From Tillus elongatus (Eukaryota > Arthropoda > Insecta > Coleoptera > Cleridae): a stretch of 64,000 nt of DNA. Below the pieces are notes generated by a model that saw only the letters and a program-made list of their open reading frames with translations, was not told the origin of the DNA and ran no database searches. The translations under genes were made by a program, and so were the position numbers. The stretch covers positions 19,177,861 through 19,241,860 of the forward strand of contig OZ023264.1 of NCBI GenBank assembly GCA_964006375.1, in the 5' to 3' direction. Of this stretch, positions 36,956-47,296 are shown one piece after another (positions within the stretch are counted from its first letter, which is position 1; the number at the start of each line of letters is the position of its first letter).

Positions 36956-37340
36956 GATTCAGTGGCACAGGTGCGTACCACTGAATCACCGAGATTCAGT
37001 GGTACGCACCTGTGCCACTGAACTCAAGGATCCTGAGCTTGATTCCCATGCAGTAAAATCGTCAAATTATTTTTCAGTACATGTAGTGTAAATTAACACC
37101 AAGCGATGTAATTATGGCATTGTGTTTGAACAAGTTGATGTCTGCACGTTACTACTTCAGGGGGGCGTGCAGCCGTAGGTCCCATCCGATGTTCAATACA
37201 TTAAATATCCCCAACATTCTTACGGAAAGAAACATGTTCGACAAGATAAGTATATAGGATAGCGGGGTGAAACTATATAGCGTCAGTGATTGGTCATAAT
37301 CGTGGAAACAGACGAACGTTAAGCAAATATCAAATACAAT
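36956..37340 (+). mobile_element. Diverged SINE copy with inverted head
   Basis: The body matches the SINE at 7-408 (GTCTGCACGTTAC, CAGCCGTAGGTCCCATC, CAGTGATTGGTCATAATCGTGG), with a degenerate B box near 37034-37046. In front, 36958-36987 and 36993-37022 form a perfect 30-bp inverted repeat with a 5-nt loop, made from the SINE head sequence (TTCAGTGG…CCACTGAA). Confidence 0.65.
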
Positions 37341-39141
37341 ACAGTATTTCGTGCAACTAAAACTTGCAGTTTTTTTGTCTTTTGAATCGTTTTATATAGT
37401 GTGATAATGTATGGAGCGGGAAGATGGACTATGAATAAGCAGAATATGAAGAGAATATAAGCTTTTGAAATGTGGACAAGGAGAAAAATGACAAAGGCAA
37501 GGTATACATACCCATAGAAAGATGAATAAAAATGTGCTAGAAGAAGGGATAGGCGAGAGATGTTTGCTGAAATTAGAAAATTGAGAGTAGGAAAACCTAT
37601 AGTTTGTTAAATCATATTATAAGGAATGATGAACTTCCCAACAACATTATTTGAATGACACTTTTATACTTGGGGAAAAGAGTAATATTATATATATTTA
37701 CATATTTTCATACATATTACTAGGTCACCTAGTAATATCAATTAATAAAAATATAGACGCAGCAAGAAGAAAAAAAAACCCCCCACGGTGTGATCTTTTC
37801 GATTGTAAAACAAAATACACAGTCTGTTCTATTTGAATTAAAAAATTAGTAATTTCCTCCAAAGTCGAAAGTTGTACAATAACCTGACTACAGTGGTTCA
37901 ATATTATCCATTTATTTATGTCAATAATTCCAAAGAACCGATAGTCAAATACTATATAATGATATATAGATTGCTCACACCCAATCACTAACATTCATTG
38001 TAAAAAACACAGCTCAAACTTAATTATACACAGTTAAACACCAGCAATTGCTAGTGTTACACGTTCTCGAACGACTTAACATCAGTACTATCCGCTAGGG
38101 GCGCTGATATTCTTGAAACACGAAATCAGCCGGAGTGTCCTGTATTGTCATTATATAGTATTTGCTATAGTTGCTATAGTGTCCAGACTTTTTTTATCTT
38201 GTGTGATTTTATAAAAGTTTTGAATATAAATTTCAATTCTCTGTAAAATGCAACGTAATTGAATGATCTAAGGATCGAAAAGTTTCTTTGCTCCGCAGTG
38301 CCATCTACATGTGTGATAATAAAAATTATAATTTTTTCACCAAAGTTCAAGCTTTTTCGCGTCCTTAATCAAAACCCTTAAACAATTTTCAAAAATCCTC
38401 TTTGATTTTGAAGAAAATGGTGGATGGAGTTTTAAATGGCACACATCCGTATATATGGGTAAAATAATAAATAATGTAAGTGGACAAATAATCTAATTCG
38501 AAAACATAAAATAAAAATCATTATAGGTATAGTAATATACAGAAATTAAAATATGTGTCATTTTTCCTCCGAGTAGATATTTGGTTTGTAGATGCAACAA
38601 CTAAAAAATAAACATAGGTATTCCAATAAAATGTTGTAAGTAAACTACCCATTAAAAGATAATCAGCATTATTTTGTTTGTCTATAAATTATGTGACAAA
38701 TTCTGACTTTTGCATTATTAACAAGCTATTCTCCTAAAAAAATAATAGATGATGTAGGTTCAGCTTATTGAGGATGTAATATTACATCTCCTCACTTCGT
38801 AGAGATTTAATATTACAACTCCTCACTTCGTAGAGATTTTTTATTCTTGTGGTAACTTTCGTTAGTAAAGTAAGGATCAAATAATCGATTGGTCACCACA
38901 CAGAATTTGATGTTTCAACAAATGAAAGTGGAGGTTGGCAGCCATTAAAATTGACAGCTGCCGTCATTATTTTCAAAATACAAATAATAAGTCTCTAGAA
39001 TCCCTATATCCCTACCTATAATTTTGACAATTGACATCAGAATCACAAATCATATGATTGCATGATTGCAGTTGTTTCATTTTGATTTTCTATTGCACGA
39101 TAACAAGAGTAGTTCTGTATATTTAAATATTTCCTTTCAAA
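37341..39141. other. Intergenic region upstream of EMC7
   Basis: AT-rich and largely repeat-free. A 31-bp tandem duplication (AATATTACATCTCCTCACTT and its copy) lies at 38778-38840, ~300 bp upstream of the EMC7 start. The promoter presumably lies in 38900-39140, but no TATA or initiator is distinctive enough to call. Confidence 0.4.
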
Positions 39142-39843
39142 ATGCGTGATTTTACTGTTTTGTTATCTTTATGTTTCTTACTGGGTACTGCACTGTGTGA
39201 TACAAGTGTTAGTGTTGAAGAAGATACAGAAACAGGCAGATATAACATCGAAGGAAGAGTTTTTCCATTATCAGACTACCAGACGAGCCAACAACATTGG
39301 CAGGCCAATACAAGAGTGCATGTAAACAATGGCGAATATATCGGGTTTGTAAAGAAAGATGGATCGTTCGTAGTCCACAACGTGCCGTCAGGCTCTTACA
39401 TCGTCGAAGTCCAAAATCCGGAATACACCTTTGAACCTGTGAGGGTAGAAATAAATTCAAAGGGCAAGTACAGAGCTCGTAAGGTGAATCATATCCAGAC
39501 ATCGTTAGTCATCCAAGTACCGTATCCGCTGAAAGTTAAGGCACTGGGTAAAACTAGATACTTTCAAGTAAGAGAGCAATGGAGAATTACCGACCTATTA
39601 TTCAATCCAATGATCATGATGATGGTTCTGCCACTGTTTTTGGTCATGCTTCTGCCAAAGATGTTGAATGATCCGGAAACTAAGAAGGAAATGGAACAAA
39701 TACAGAATATGACGAAATTTGAGATGGCTGATGTGTCCGATATGGTTTCTAACTTGCTAGCAGGACAGTCAACAAGTCAAGTGCAGCAAAATACCCAACA
39801 GCAGCAGTGCAAAAAGACTCAGAAAGCCAAGAAAAGGCAATGA
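39142..39843 (+). CDS. EMC7: ER membrane protein complex subunit 7 (EMC7)
   Basis: The 233-aa product is a subunit of the EMC, the insertase that places tail-anchored and multipass proteins in the ER membrane. A signal peptide (1-19, cleavage near ALC|D) is followed by a lumenal beta-sandwich domain of the EMC7/DUF2012 type (about 30-145, with NIEGRV, GFVKKDGSFVVHNVPSGSYI and YTFEPVRVEI), one transmembrane helix (about 153-174, FNPMIMMMVLPLFLVMLLP), the conserved NDPETKKEMEQ segment and a Gln/Lys-rich cytosolic tail. Length is normal for the family. The start is the first ATG of the open frame and directly begins the signal peptide. It is single-exon here with no poly(A) remnant or target duplication. 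Retrogene origin cannot be excluded, but the frame is perfectly intact. Confidence 0.93.
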   Translation: MRDFTVLLSLCFLLGTALCDTSVSVEEDTETGRYNIEGRVFPLSDYQTSQQHWQANTRVHVNNGEYIGFVKKDGSFVVHNVPSGSYIVEVQNPEYTFEPVRVEINSKGKYRARKVNHIQTSLVIQVPYPLKVKALGKTRYFQVREQWRITDLLFNPMIMMMVLPLFLVMLLPKMLNDPETKKEMEQIQNMTKFEMADVSDMVSNLLAGQSTSQVQQNTQQQQCKKTQKAKKRQ

Positions 39844-39918
39844 TCCATGTAATTAACTGGTTTAAAGTGTACCTAGGTAATTTTTGTTATTTAGTTTGTC
39901 TATTTTGCAATGCAAGAA

Positions 39919-39924
39919 AATAAA
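39919..39924 (+). terminator. Polyadenylation signal AATAAA of EMC7
   Basis: Canonical hexamer 76 nt after the EMC7 stop codon, followed by a T-rich stretch. Confidence 0.7.
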
Positions 39925-40151
39925 TTTTAGTTGTATTGGTGTATTTATGTAAATAATTTAGGTATCTTATTTATGATGAAACAGTCAGTGAATCTCGTAC
40001 GATTATAGTAAACTATCCTTCTTGTTGCAAACATCTTTTAAAATTAATCACTTTTCTGGTGTTAAAACCTGTATTTATATATAATTTTTAAACAAAATAA
40101 CCCATTTCTGTGCAGCTCCCATCTAAGAGTTATTATCTATTCCTAATAAGT

Positions 40152-41516
40152 AACATGTTTATTACTCAATTACTTACAAATTATATTTAACTTGGTAATC
40201 CTGTGTTTAAAGTGCCTCTTTAGTAAACATACAATTCGGGCGAAATCGGAATGTGAACTGGACGCGGGATGATGTGCACTGTTGCCAGATGAGTATAAGC
40301 AAGGGTCATTTTAAATATAGAAGGCAATCAAGGGGTGAACAAATGTTTTCATAATGTAAATAAATGGTAGTATATGATATTTTGCGGAAAGCAGTAGGAA
40401 AACGGAAATGTAAACAGTTAATTTTCAGCAATTGTGGTCTAAGGGTAAAAACATGATATAGAAGGAAATCAAGGGGTGAACAAATGTTTTTATAATTTTA
40501 ATAAATTAAAATATGGCGTCATCTACATAAATCGATATTTGACATATTTTGCAGAAAGCAGTAGGAAAACAGAAATGTAAACAGTTAATTTTCAGCCTCA
40601 GGGGAAAAAACGTGTGCCTCTCCTCCCTTTTTTGGTACATCAGTAACATCAACAGAGGTTGTGCCATTGTGATTGAGCAAGGTAATCTGCACGTTCCACC
40701 ATTCCCAGGGGGCGTAAAGCCGTCGGTCCCGTGCCCATGCGATGTTGGGCACGTTAAAGACCCAAATTCCCCGGACAGTGAGGTGAATGAATGACACTTT
40801 AGTAAAGTCAATGAAGCAATTTCCGTTGCGAATTGCCGATGGTAAATACAACTGTATATGCTAATAGCAAACGGTATTGGGTCCTTAACGTGCCCAACAT
40901 CGCATGGGCATGGGACCGACGGCTTTACGCCCCCTGGGAATGATGGAACGTGCAGATTACCTTGCTCAATCACAATGGCACAACCTCTGTTGATGTTACT
41001 GATGTACCAAAAAAGGGAGGAGAGGCACACATTTTTTCCCCTGAGGCTGAAAATTAACTGTTTACATTTCCGTTTTCCTACTGCTTTCCGCAAAATATGT
41101 CAAATATCGATTTATGTAGATGACGCCATATTTTAATTTACTAAAATTATAAAAACATTTGTTCACCCTTTGATTTCCTTCTATATCACGTTTTTCCCCC
41201 TAAACCACAATTGCTGAAAATTAACTGTTTACATTTCCGTTTTCCTACTGCTTTCCGCAAAATATGTCAAATATCGATCTATGTACATGACGCAATACTA
41301 TCATTTATCTACATTATGAAAACATTTGTTGACCCCTTGATTGCCTTCTATATTTAAAATGACCCTTGCTTATACTCATCTGGCAACAGTGCACATCGTC
41401 CCGCGTCCAGTTCACATTCCGATTTCGCCCGAATTGTATGTTTACTAAAGAGGCACTTTAAACACAGGATTACCAACATGTTTATTACTCAATTACTTAC
41501 AAATAAAATTTAACTT
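40152..41516. mobile_element. 1.28-kb fold-back element with 42-bp flanking repeats
   Basis: The element spans 40194-41474. It begins GGTAATCCTGTGTTTAAAG and ends with the exact inverse; the outer ~74 bp are a perfect inverted repeat, and the arms continue with few mismatches to about 40765 and 40877, leaving a ~110-bp loop. Flanks 40152-40193 and 41475-41516 are 42-bp direct repeats with two mismatches. Each arm contains the SINE-like core CCAGGGGGCGTAAAGCCGTC. No transposase. ORFs read through the arms are not genes. Confidence 0.88.
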
Positions 41517-41519
41517 TAT

Positions 41520-41871
41520 AGTTAGAACCTTGGTGGTTCAGTGGTAAGAACGTGTGCCTCTGAACCAAAGGGTACTGGGTTCGATCACAGGGTTCTCCTT
41601 TTACTTTTACAGTACACACTGTGCAATTAACATCAACTGAGGTTGTGGCATTGTATTTGAGCAAATTCAATGTCTGCACATTCCGTCCTTTGGAGGGGGC
41701 GTAAAGCAGTCAGTCTCGTGTCCATGCGGGTTCGGGCACATTAAAGATCCCTACCCTCCTTACAGAAAGGCAGGGGTTCCAGGATAGTGAGGTGAAACTG
41801 CGCCCTGGCATCGGTTATTGGCCATGGTGGCAGAAATAGACCCATGTTGAAGAAACAAAATACACACACAC
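41520..41871 (+). mobile_element. tRNA-derived SINE copy 2
   Basis: Head TGGTGGTTCAGTGGTAAGAA (A-box region), B box GGGTTCGATCAC with one change from consensus, a body matching 100-360 of copy 1, and an AAGAAACAAAATACACACACA tail. It abuts the LTR element at 41872 and the flanking repeat of the fold-back element on its left. Confidence 0.8.
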
Positions 41872-42156
41872 TGTCGTGTTTTATTGTAAATCAAACGCAC
41901 GTTTAACAATAATTAACAAAGTATATTTTATGTCTCCAGCTGTGTACAATTATCATACCTCGAGTAACCTAATCCTAACCTTCGATCACTGTTCAAGCGC
42001 CAATGCCCATATGTCATTTGTGACTGACAGATATTTTATTAAGGCCTTTACACACTAACTACTAAGGTGTCATGCACACACGACACACTCCCCCCCCCCC
42101 CTTTTTTTTTTCTTTTTAATCATATAGAACATAATCTGACAAATGAGCAGGAGGCT

Positions 42157-42786
42157 TTATGACACGAGTCTTATTGTTCTGTTCCTTGGGAAGTCTATGA
42201 TTGTGAGTTCACTATCTGTGGACTTGAATGAGTCATCACTATCACTATCCATATGTCCTGTATTACTCTTAAACACATCTAAGCCTATGATTCTAGCATT
42301 ATCGTTTACAGTCTTTAAAATACTTAAATCTACAAAATCATCATTTACACAAGTAAAACTCTCCCCGTCATTTTCGTCACACTCTGTTGGCCCAGATCCC
42401 AGATCGTAGTTTATTATGGGTTCACAACTATTAAGATTTTCATACAAGAAGTTGTAATCATTAATATTTACAGGCAGATTGGTTTTATTCAACAGTTTTC
42501 TATTTCTTCGGAAAATGTTACTTTTCGTATCTTTGACTAAATATGATCTATCGTTATATTTATCTATTATTTTACCTTTATTCCAGACATCATTTTTATG
42601 AAAGAGAACTTTATCTCCTTTACTAAGTATAGGCAACTCTTTTGCATGCTTATCATAGTTTTGTTTACTTTCTAGAGATTTCTGTGATAGTTTTGATTTG
42701 ATTTCCTTCCTATCTATAATATTTGGTAGTAATTTGTCGAGCGGTGTTGGAATTTTTGATTTTATAAGTCTGTTCAGTAACATAAC
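42157..42786 (-). pseudogene. pol C-terminal fragment (post-integrase region)
   Basis: Reads LLNRLIKSKIPTPLDKLLPN, then YDKHAKELPILSKGDKVLFH, the segment that follows the integrase core in Ty3/gypsy elements and includes the small beta-barrel DNA-binding domain (GDKVLFHKNDVWNKGKI). The acidic/serine tail DSDSDDSFKSTDSE follows. The catalytic integrase core is absent; the fragment begins at the deletion junction with gag near 42790. Confidence 0.75.
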
Positions 42787-42791
42787 CTATG

Positions 42792-43301
42792 CTAGGTAGT
42801 GGAGTATTCCTGTATTTTCTCCAGTGACATGTCAGGTTCTCTTATTAGTTTTTGCTGCATCTGCTTGTCATTTAATCCCAGTATTACTTTATCACGAATC
42901 ATCCTTTCTGCGTAACTAGTTTTGCATTCATCCTTGGTGCATACAAATTCACAGTAAGATGACTGTTTCTTCAGCTCAGTTATAAATGAATCTATTGATT
43001 GGTCTTCTCTCTGTGTTACACTATTAAATCGGAAAGTTTCCATAGTTGCATTCCTTTTCGGCAGAAAGTACGCTTCAAAACTGCACGGTACATCTACTAG
43101 GGTTTCCTTTTTGTCTTCCTGGAACGTGTTGAATATATCTAGTCCATTTTCTCCTATCACATGTAGGAGCAATGCTACCTTTATTTTCTCATCTTCCTTA
43201 TCTTTTCACGAGACTTTCAGAAAAATTTCATACTTTTGCCTCCACTTAGGCCACGAACTAGAGTTTTCAATATCAAAATATTGCGGTGCCTTGCACTCCA
43301 T
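42792..43301 (-). pseudogene. gag fragment of the LTR retrotransposon
   Basis: ATG at 43301 (MECKAPQYFDIENSSSWPKW), an in-frame TGA at 43208-43206, then LLHVIGENGLDIFNTF, FRFNSVTQREDQSIDSFITE and ERMIRDKVILGLNDKQMQ, the pattern of retrotransposon gag (capsid) domains. It stops before any zinc knuckle, at the deletion junction. Non-functional. Confidence 0.78.
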
Positions 43302-43543
43302 CTTGAACTTGACTACAACCAAGCGAGTCTAACGGTTCTGCACACTTCGCGGCTGATTCTATCACCAATGTAGATATTACCAAGCGTATCCCTATTTATC
43401 AGCACTTCCTAGCATGACAACACACGTGACACCATGTTGTGTTTTATTCTAAATCAAACACATGTTTAACAATAATTAACAAAGTATATTTTATGTCTCC
43501 AGCTGTGTACAATTATCATACCTCGAGTAACCTAACCCTAACC

Positions 43544-43996
43544 CCCACAACTTTACAGTTGCTAACAAATTCTATTTTATTTATCAAGTTTTACAGCTTA
43601 ACTTCTGATTGATAGAAACCAAAGTTTATTTCTACAACAATTAATAAGATTACTTGGGCAGTTACTTTTTAGACTTAGTAATGCAGTGTCTTATTTTCAA
43701 CAGTTTATAACCTAAAAATCTGTATTGTTTATTGTATGGGTAATTGAGAATGTGACAATGGATATTTTTAAATGTTGCTTTTGAAACTGAATTTGCTCGA
43801 TATTTCCAGAATTTTAAAATTTGAGGAATATTTAGCTCCAGTATTTTGTATTTCACTAAAGCAACATTTAATGTTCAACATAATTTTGTTAAAAGTAAAT
43901 TTTTTCTAGCATGTACATAGTTCTATCTATTTGTACCTGCTAAAATTTAATTTAAATATGCAGTTGCAAATAAATACATAATATAAAAGCCTTGTA
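43544..43996. other. AT-rich spacer
   Basis: Nothing recognised. Confidence 0.3.
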
Positions 43997-44402
43997 AAGT
44001 TTAATTTAGATGAAAAGGTAATGGTTTACTTTCCGGACGCATGTTCGATTTTTATGAAATCTTGCTTATAGACGTGTTTTAGGGTGTAGAAAACGAAAAT
44101 CACAATAAGAATGAGGGCAAAAGCCAACTTTTGGCGTTATGTGGAAATTTTTGTTGAAAAATGTAGGTTATACTCACTTTTGTGGAATGTTTTTGTCATA
44201 TTTTACAAATTTTCGGGGGTCGTTCGTTTTATATCAAACTAAAGAACGGTGTATTCCAATATTCTAATTCACATTTCATGGTTTTCACGTTTCGTTTTTG
44301 AACAATTTTAATATAACATTTTCCTTTTTGCAATAATGTCAAAATGTATGACATTAAGTTGGCTTTATATGTCAAATGTCAATTTCGACTTAGGATCGCT
44401 TA

Positions 44403-45565
44403 GGTTAGGTTTGAATGTGAGTGGGCCATACCGGTCCTCCCACCGCGACCATAAGGTCTATTGTGGCTCACGGCTAATGGTCTATATTTCATCCAACAAA
44501 GCCAGCCTCCTGCAGAGGTCGATAATCTTTGTGGGCGAAAGTTGATCCAGATCTTCCGGAGCAAGCTTTGTCTTGCCAAAGAGCAGGTATCTAGTCCTGT
44601 CCGTCGCCGGACAGGAACACAGTATGTGCTCTGCTGTCTCGTCACTCTCCATACACAGCCGGCACTCGGTCTCCTGACCGACTTCGATACGGTGCATGTG
44701 GTGACGCAAGCGGCATTGTCCTGTATACAGGCCGGTTAGAGTACTCAGTTGTTGTCTGTTTAACTCTAGAAGTCTTTTAGCCCTTGACTCAGACAGGCCA
44801 TTTATGAAGGCCTTAGAGTGAGCTAATCCTGGCAGATTTTGCCATTGCTGGCTTGTCATTCTTTCTGTCCAGGTCTTTAAGGTGCGTTTTGCTGTGCATG
44901 ATGTTATTGCCAGCACCGGTTCTGGTCCGATAAAGTCCCTCTGGGCACCACTCCTGGCAAGCGTGTCGGCCGCAACATTGCCATCATGGTCCGAGTGACC
45001 CGGTATCCAGACCAGTGACACCTCATTACAGCTGCCCAGTTCGTTGAGGGCAGATTTACAACTCCATACCGTTTTTGAGTTGCAACGGTAGGAACGAAGA
45101 GCATTTATTGCAGCTTGGCTATCTGTATATATCTTTATCGATTTGTGTGTGCACTGGTTTCCTATGCTTTCCCTTGCACACATCTCGATGGCATACACTT
45201 CTGCCTGGTGTATGGTTTCATACTTGCCGAGGCTAGTTGATAGTCTAGCATCAGTGTTGCCTCCATATGCGCCGGCTCCTACTCCCATATTGGTTTTGGA
45301 GCCGTCAGCATACCAGCAGAGATCAGCTCTCAATAGGGTTGTTTGATTTCGTTCCCAGTCCTCCATTTCCGGGAGGATGGTCTTGAAAGACAGATCTCTA
45401 CTGATCTTTGTAGGCATCAAGTCTGAGACCATTCCCAGAATCTCATCACCCTCATTGTCATCAAGGAGTCCAGACCCTCTCAGACTGATTTCCTTCGGCA
45501 TGCTGTCAGCCGTTTGTTTTAATCTGTACGTTGTCCACCTCGCCACCCGCTCCAGCCATATGTGA
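44403..45565 (-). mobile_element. 5'-truncated RNase H LINE (element J), 11-bp TSD
   Basis: AGGATCGCTTA occurs at 44392-44402 and 45566-45576, so the insertion boundaries are exact. The 3' end (minus strand) is GTGAGCCACAATAGACC…CCCACTCACATTCAAACCTAACC, matching the fragments at 13985 and 62432 but with a TAACC-like rather than TAATC tail. Only the RNase H and C-terminal part survived 5' truncation. Confidence 0.88.
44482..45546 (-). CDS. LINE RNase H domain and zinc tail (truncated polyprotein)
   Basis: Uninterrupted for 354 codons; the start used is simply the first Met after the truncation. RNase H residues are intact: D in WYADGSKTNMGVGAG, E in HQAEVYAIEMCA, D in YTDSQAAINAL and D in GNVAADTLARSGA after WIPGHSD. 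The C-terminal zinc motif CRLCMESDETAEHILCSC is typical of I/R1-group LINE ORF2 proteins. The endonuclease and reverse transcriptase are missing, so this is a dead but recent insertion. No evidence of host use. Confidence 0.85.
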   Translation of the reverse strand: MARWTTYRLKQTADSMPKEISLRGSGLLDDNEGDEILGMVSDLMPTKISRDLSFKTILPEMEDWERNQTTLLRADLCWYADGSKTNMGVGAGAYGGNTDARLSTSLGKYETIHQAEVYAIEMCARESIGNQCTHKSIKIYTDSQAAINALRSYRCNSKTVWSCKSALNELGSCNEVSLVWIPGHSDHDGNVAADTLARSGAQRDFIGPEPVLAITSCTAKRTLKTWTERMTSQQWQNLPGLAHSKAFINGLSESRAKRLLELNRQQLSTLTGLYTGQCRLRHHMHRIEVGQETECRLCMESDETAEHILCSCPATDRTRYLLFGKTKLAPEDLDQLSPTKIIDLCRRLALLDEI

Positions 45566-45911
45566 AGGATCGCTTATACGATGAAAAGAAGGGAAATTTT
45601 CCGACACACATAAACAGTATAGGGGGTCCACTAACTATGTAAAAATGAATTATAATAGTGGAATACACCCTTCTTTAGCTTGATATAAAACAAATGACCC
45701 CCTAAAATGTGTAAAATATGCCAAAAACATGCCACAAAAGTGAGTATAACATACATTTTTCAAACAAGAATTTCCAAATAACTCCAAAAGTTGACGTCTG
45801 CCCTCATTTTTATTGTAGTTTTCTTCATCTACACCCTAAAACACGTCTATATACATAATTTCATAAAAATCGAAAGTAAACCTTTACCAATCAAAATTAT
45901 GTTAAACTTTC

Positions 45912-46634
45912 TTACTTTGGAATAACGGGATACACACTGGTGCTGTATTATGTATCCTAAAATACTTGTTTTATATTGATTTTGTAGAAAAAGTTGTTTT
46001 TAACAAATAGAAGAATTGCCAAGTGTTTTAATACATAGTTTTTTTACTATACTGTGTTTGTTTTAATAATATTCAGTATTCTGGTCTTTTTTTTTAATTT
46101 AGATATAAAAAAGTTAATGATTTACCTACGATTTTATTTGTATTCTATTAATTACAGAAATAAAAGTTGAAGAACAATGTTTGTATTTTCTTTTTCTTTA
46201 AAGTGTGCAATTATTTTTACTTCAAAACATTACCTGTAATGGTATTTTCTTTTTCTTTGAAGTGTGCAATTATTGTTACTTCAAAACATTGCCTGTAGTG
46301 GTAACCCAAAGAGCTGCACCATATATAGAGTCCATATGGTTGGTCGTTGGTATACTACGCAGGTAAGCAACATCAATTTCATAATACAGTCCAATTCATA
46401 TATCACATATACGAGCCCTGTCTCAGTGAACTTGGCCCAACCAACAAAACTATGTTTCTTAAAGAAACTGATCTTGCTAAAGGCAAATCTATTGAAAACT
46501 AATATCTATTACTAATTACATAGGAAATGTTTATTCATTTTCGGTCTATTATCTTATATTTTAGGTAACAAAAAAAGAAAATGTAAGATCAATAACACAC
46601 AAAAAAACGAAAATAGAAAACTACCATTGAGTTA
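45912..46634. other. AT-rich stretch with a 59-bp tandem duplication
   Basis: 46183-46241 and 46242-46300 are near-identical (GTATTTTCTTTTTCTTTRAA, CTTCAAAACATTRCCTGTARTG). Immediately after, 46299-46362 is an open segment bounded by TAG| and |GTAAGC. It is a conceivable 64-nt exon, but there is no protein similarity to back it. Confidence 0.35.
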
Positions 46635-46763
46635 CAATGGGCGAGGTCATCAGGCGCCAGCAGCTGCATTGTTATGTCAAAAACTGTTGACAAAATGTGG
46701 ACATTCATCAATATTATTTGACATAACGATGCAACTGCTGGCGCCTGGTGAACTCGCCAATTG
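46635..46763. mobile_element. MITE, CAATGGCCGAG family, copy 2
   Basis: CAATGGGCGAGGTCATCAGG with GCGCCAGCAGCTGCATTGTT on the left; AACGATGCAACTGCTGGCGC and CTGGTGAACTCGCCAATTG on the right. It forms a near-perfect ~48-bp inverted repeat with a ~35-bp loop and has the same ends as 17375-17624. Confidence 0.7.
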
Positions 46764-46891
46764 CCTTTTCGACATATTACCACCTTAATACGGCTGGGCA
46801 TAGTGTCAATTAATGTTTTGCGTTCATCTGGAGTGAAATTGTTCCACATTTTTTGAAGAAAATGGGGGAACCTGGCAACTCCAGGTGCAGA

Positions 46892-47242
46892 TACCTCCCC
46901 ACGGTTAGTTCTGGGTAAATTTGGGATTTTGTGTATGTGTTACCATATGAGTGTCAAGTTTAGCGAAAGACTGCACAACAGTTAGCAGGTGGTAGTGGAC
47001 TTTTCCTTTACGTGATAGTAAATTATGTTTTTCACGCCCGAGGGGGTACCACCCCTTACATCAAGGTACCTCCCTGTGGTTAGTTCTGGGTAAATTTGGG
47101 ATTTTGTGTATGTGTTACCATATGAGAGTGTCAAGTTTAGCGAAAGACTGCACAACAGTTAGCAGGTGGTAGTGGACTTTTCCTTTACGTGATAGTAAAG
47201 GATGTTTTCACGCCCGAGGAGGTACCACCCCTTACATCAAGG
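46892..47242 (+). promoter_or_regulatory. Two tandem 175-bp 5' monomers of LINE copy D
   Basis: 46892-47066 and 47067-47242 are head-to-tail copies differing at a handful of positions (each has GGTTAGTTCTGGGTAAATTT, GCGAAAGACTGCACAACAGT, CACGCCCGAGG and CCACCCCTTACATCAAGG). The second runs directly into the element body shared with copy C. Tandem 5' monomers carry the internal promoter in several LINE families; here that role is inferred. Confidence 0.8.
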
Positions 47243-47296
47243 GGCCGGTGAAGTCCCAACAGACGTTTCCGGTTCTGTGTTATGAGTCGGTTTCCC

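Larger units (their letters stand above)
41872..43543 (-). mobile_element. Gypsy-like LTR retrotransposon, internally deleted
   Basis: 3' LTR 41872-42087 (216 bp, TG…CA on the minus strand), preceded by a polypurine tract (42088-42118, A-run then G-run on the minus strand). The 5' LTR at 43435-43543 matches only the R/U5-side ~109 bp of it; the rest is lost. Between them only a broken gag and the C-terminal end of pol remain, so roughly the whole protease-RT-RNase H-integrase core is deleted. Confidence 0.82.
43997..45911. repeat. Inverted-repeat element hosting LINE J
   Basis: About 43997-44275 and 45642-45911 are inverted copies with roughly 15% divergence (for example GTTTACTTTC, TATAGACGTGTTTTAGGGTG, TATACTCACTTTTGTGG, TTTTATATCAA on the left, and their inverses on the right). 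Without the LINE, the arms would be separated by about 200 bp, so an older fold-back or MITE was split by the LINE. Confidence 0.75.

Noticed and set aside
40506..41136. Long overlapping ORFs of 195, 92, 88 and 81 codons
   Set aside because: Nearly identical on both strands because they read through the two arms of the fold-back element; they contain SINE-like sequence, not a gene.
41560..41610. Possible functional tRNA gene
   Set aside because: A and B boxes are present but the sequence continues into the SINE body and has no acceptor-stem closure; it is the SINE head.
46299..46362. 64-nt candidate exon between TAG and GTAAGC
   Set aside because: Open in two frames but with a weak polypyrimidine tract and no recognisable protein; it lies at the edge of a tandem duplication.
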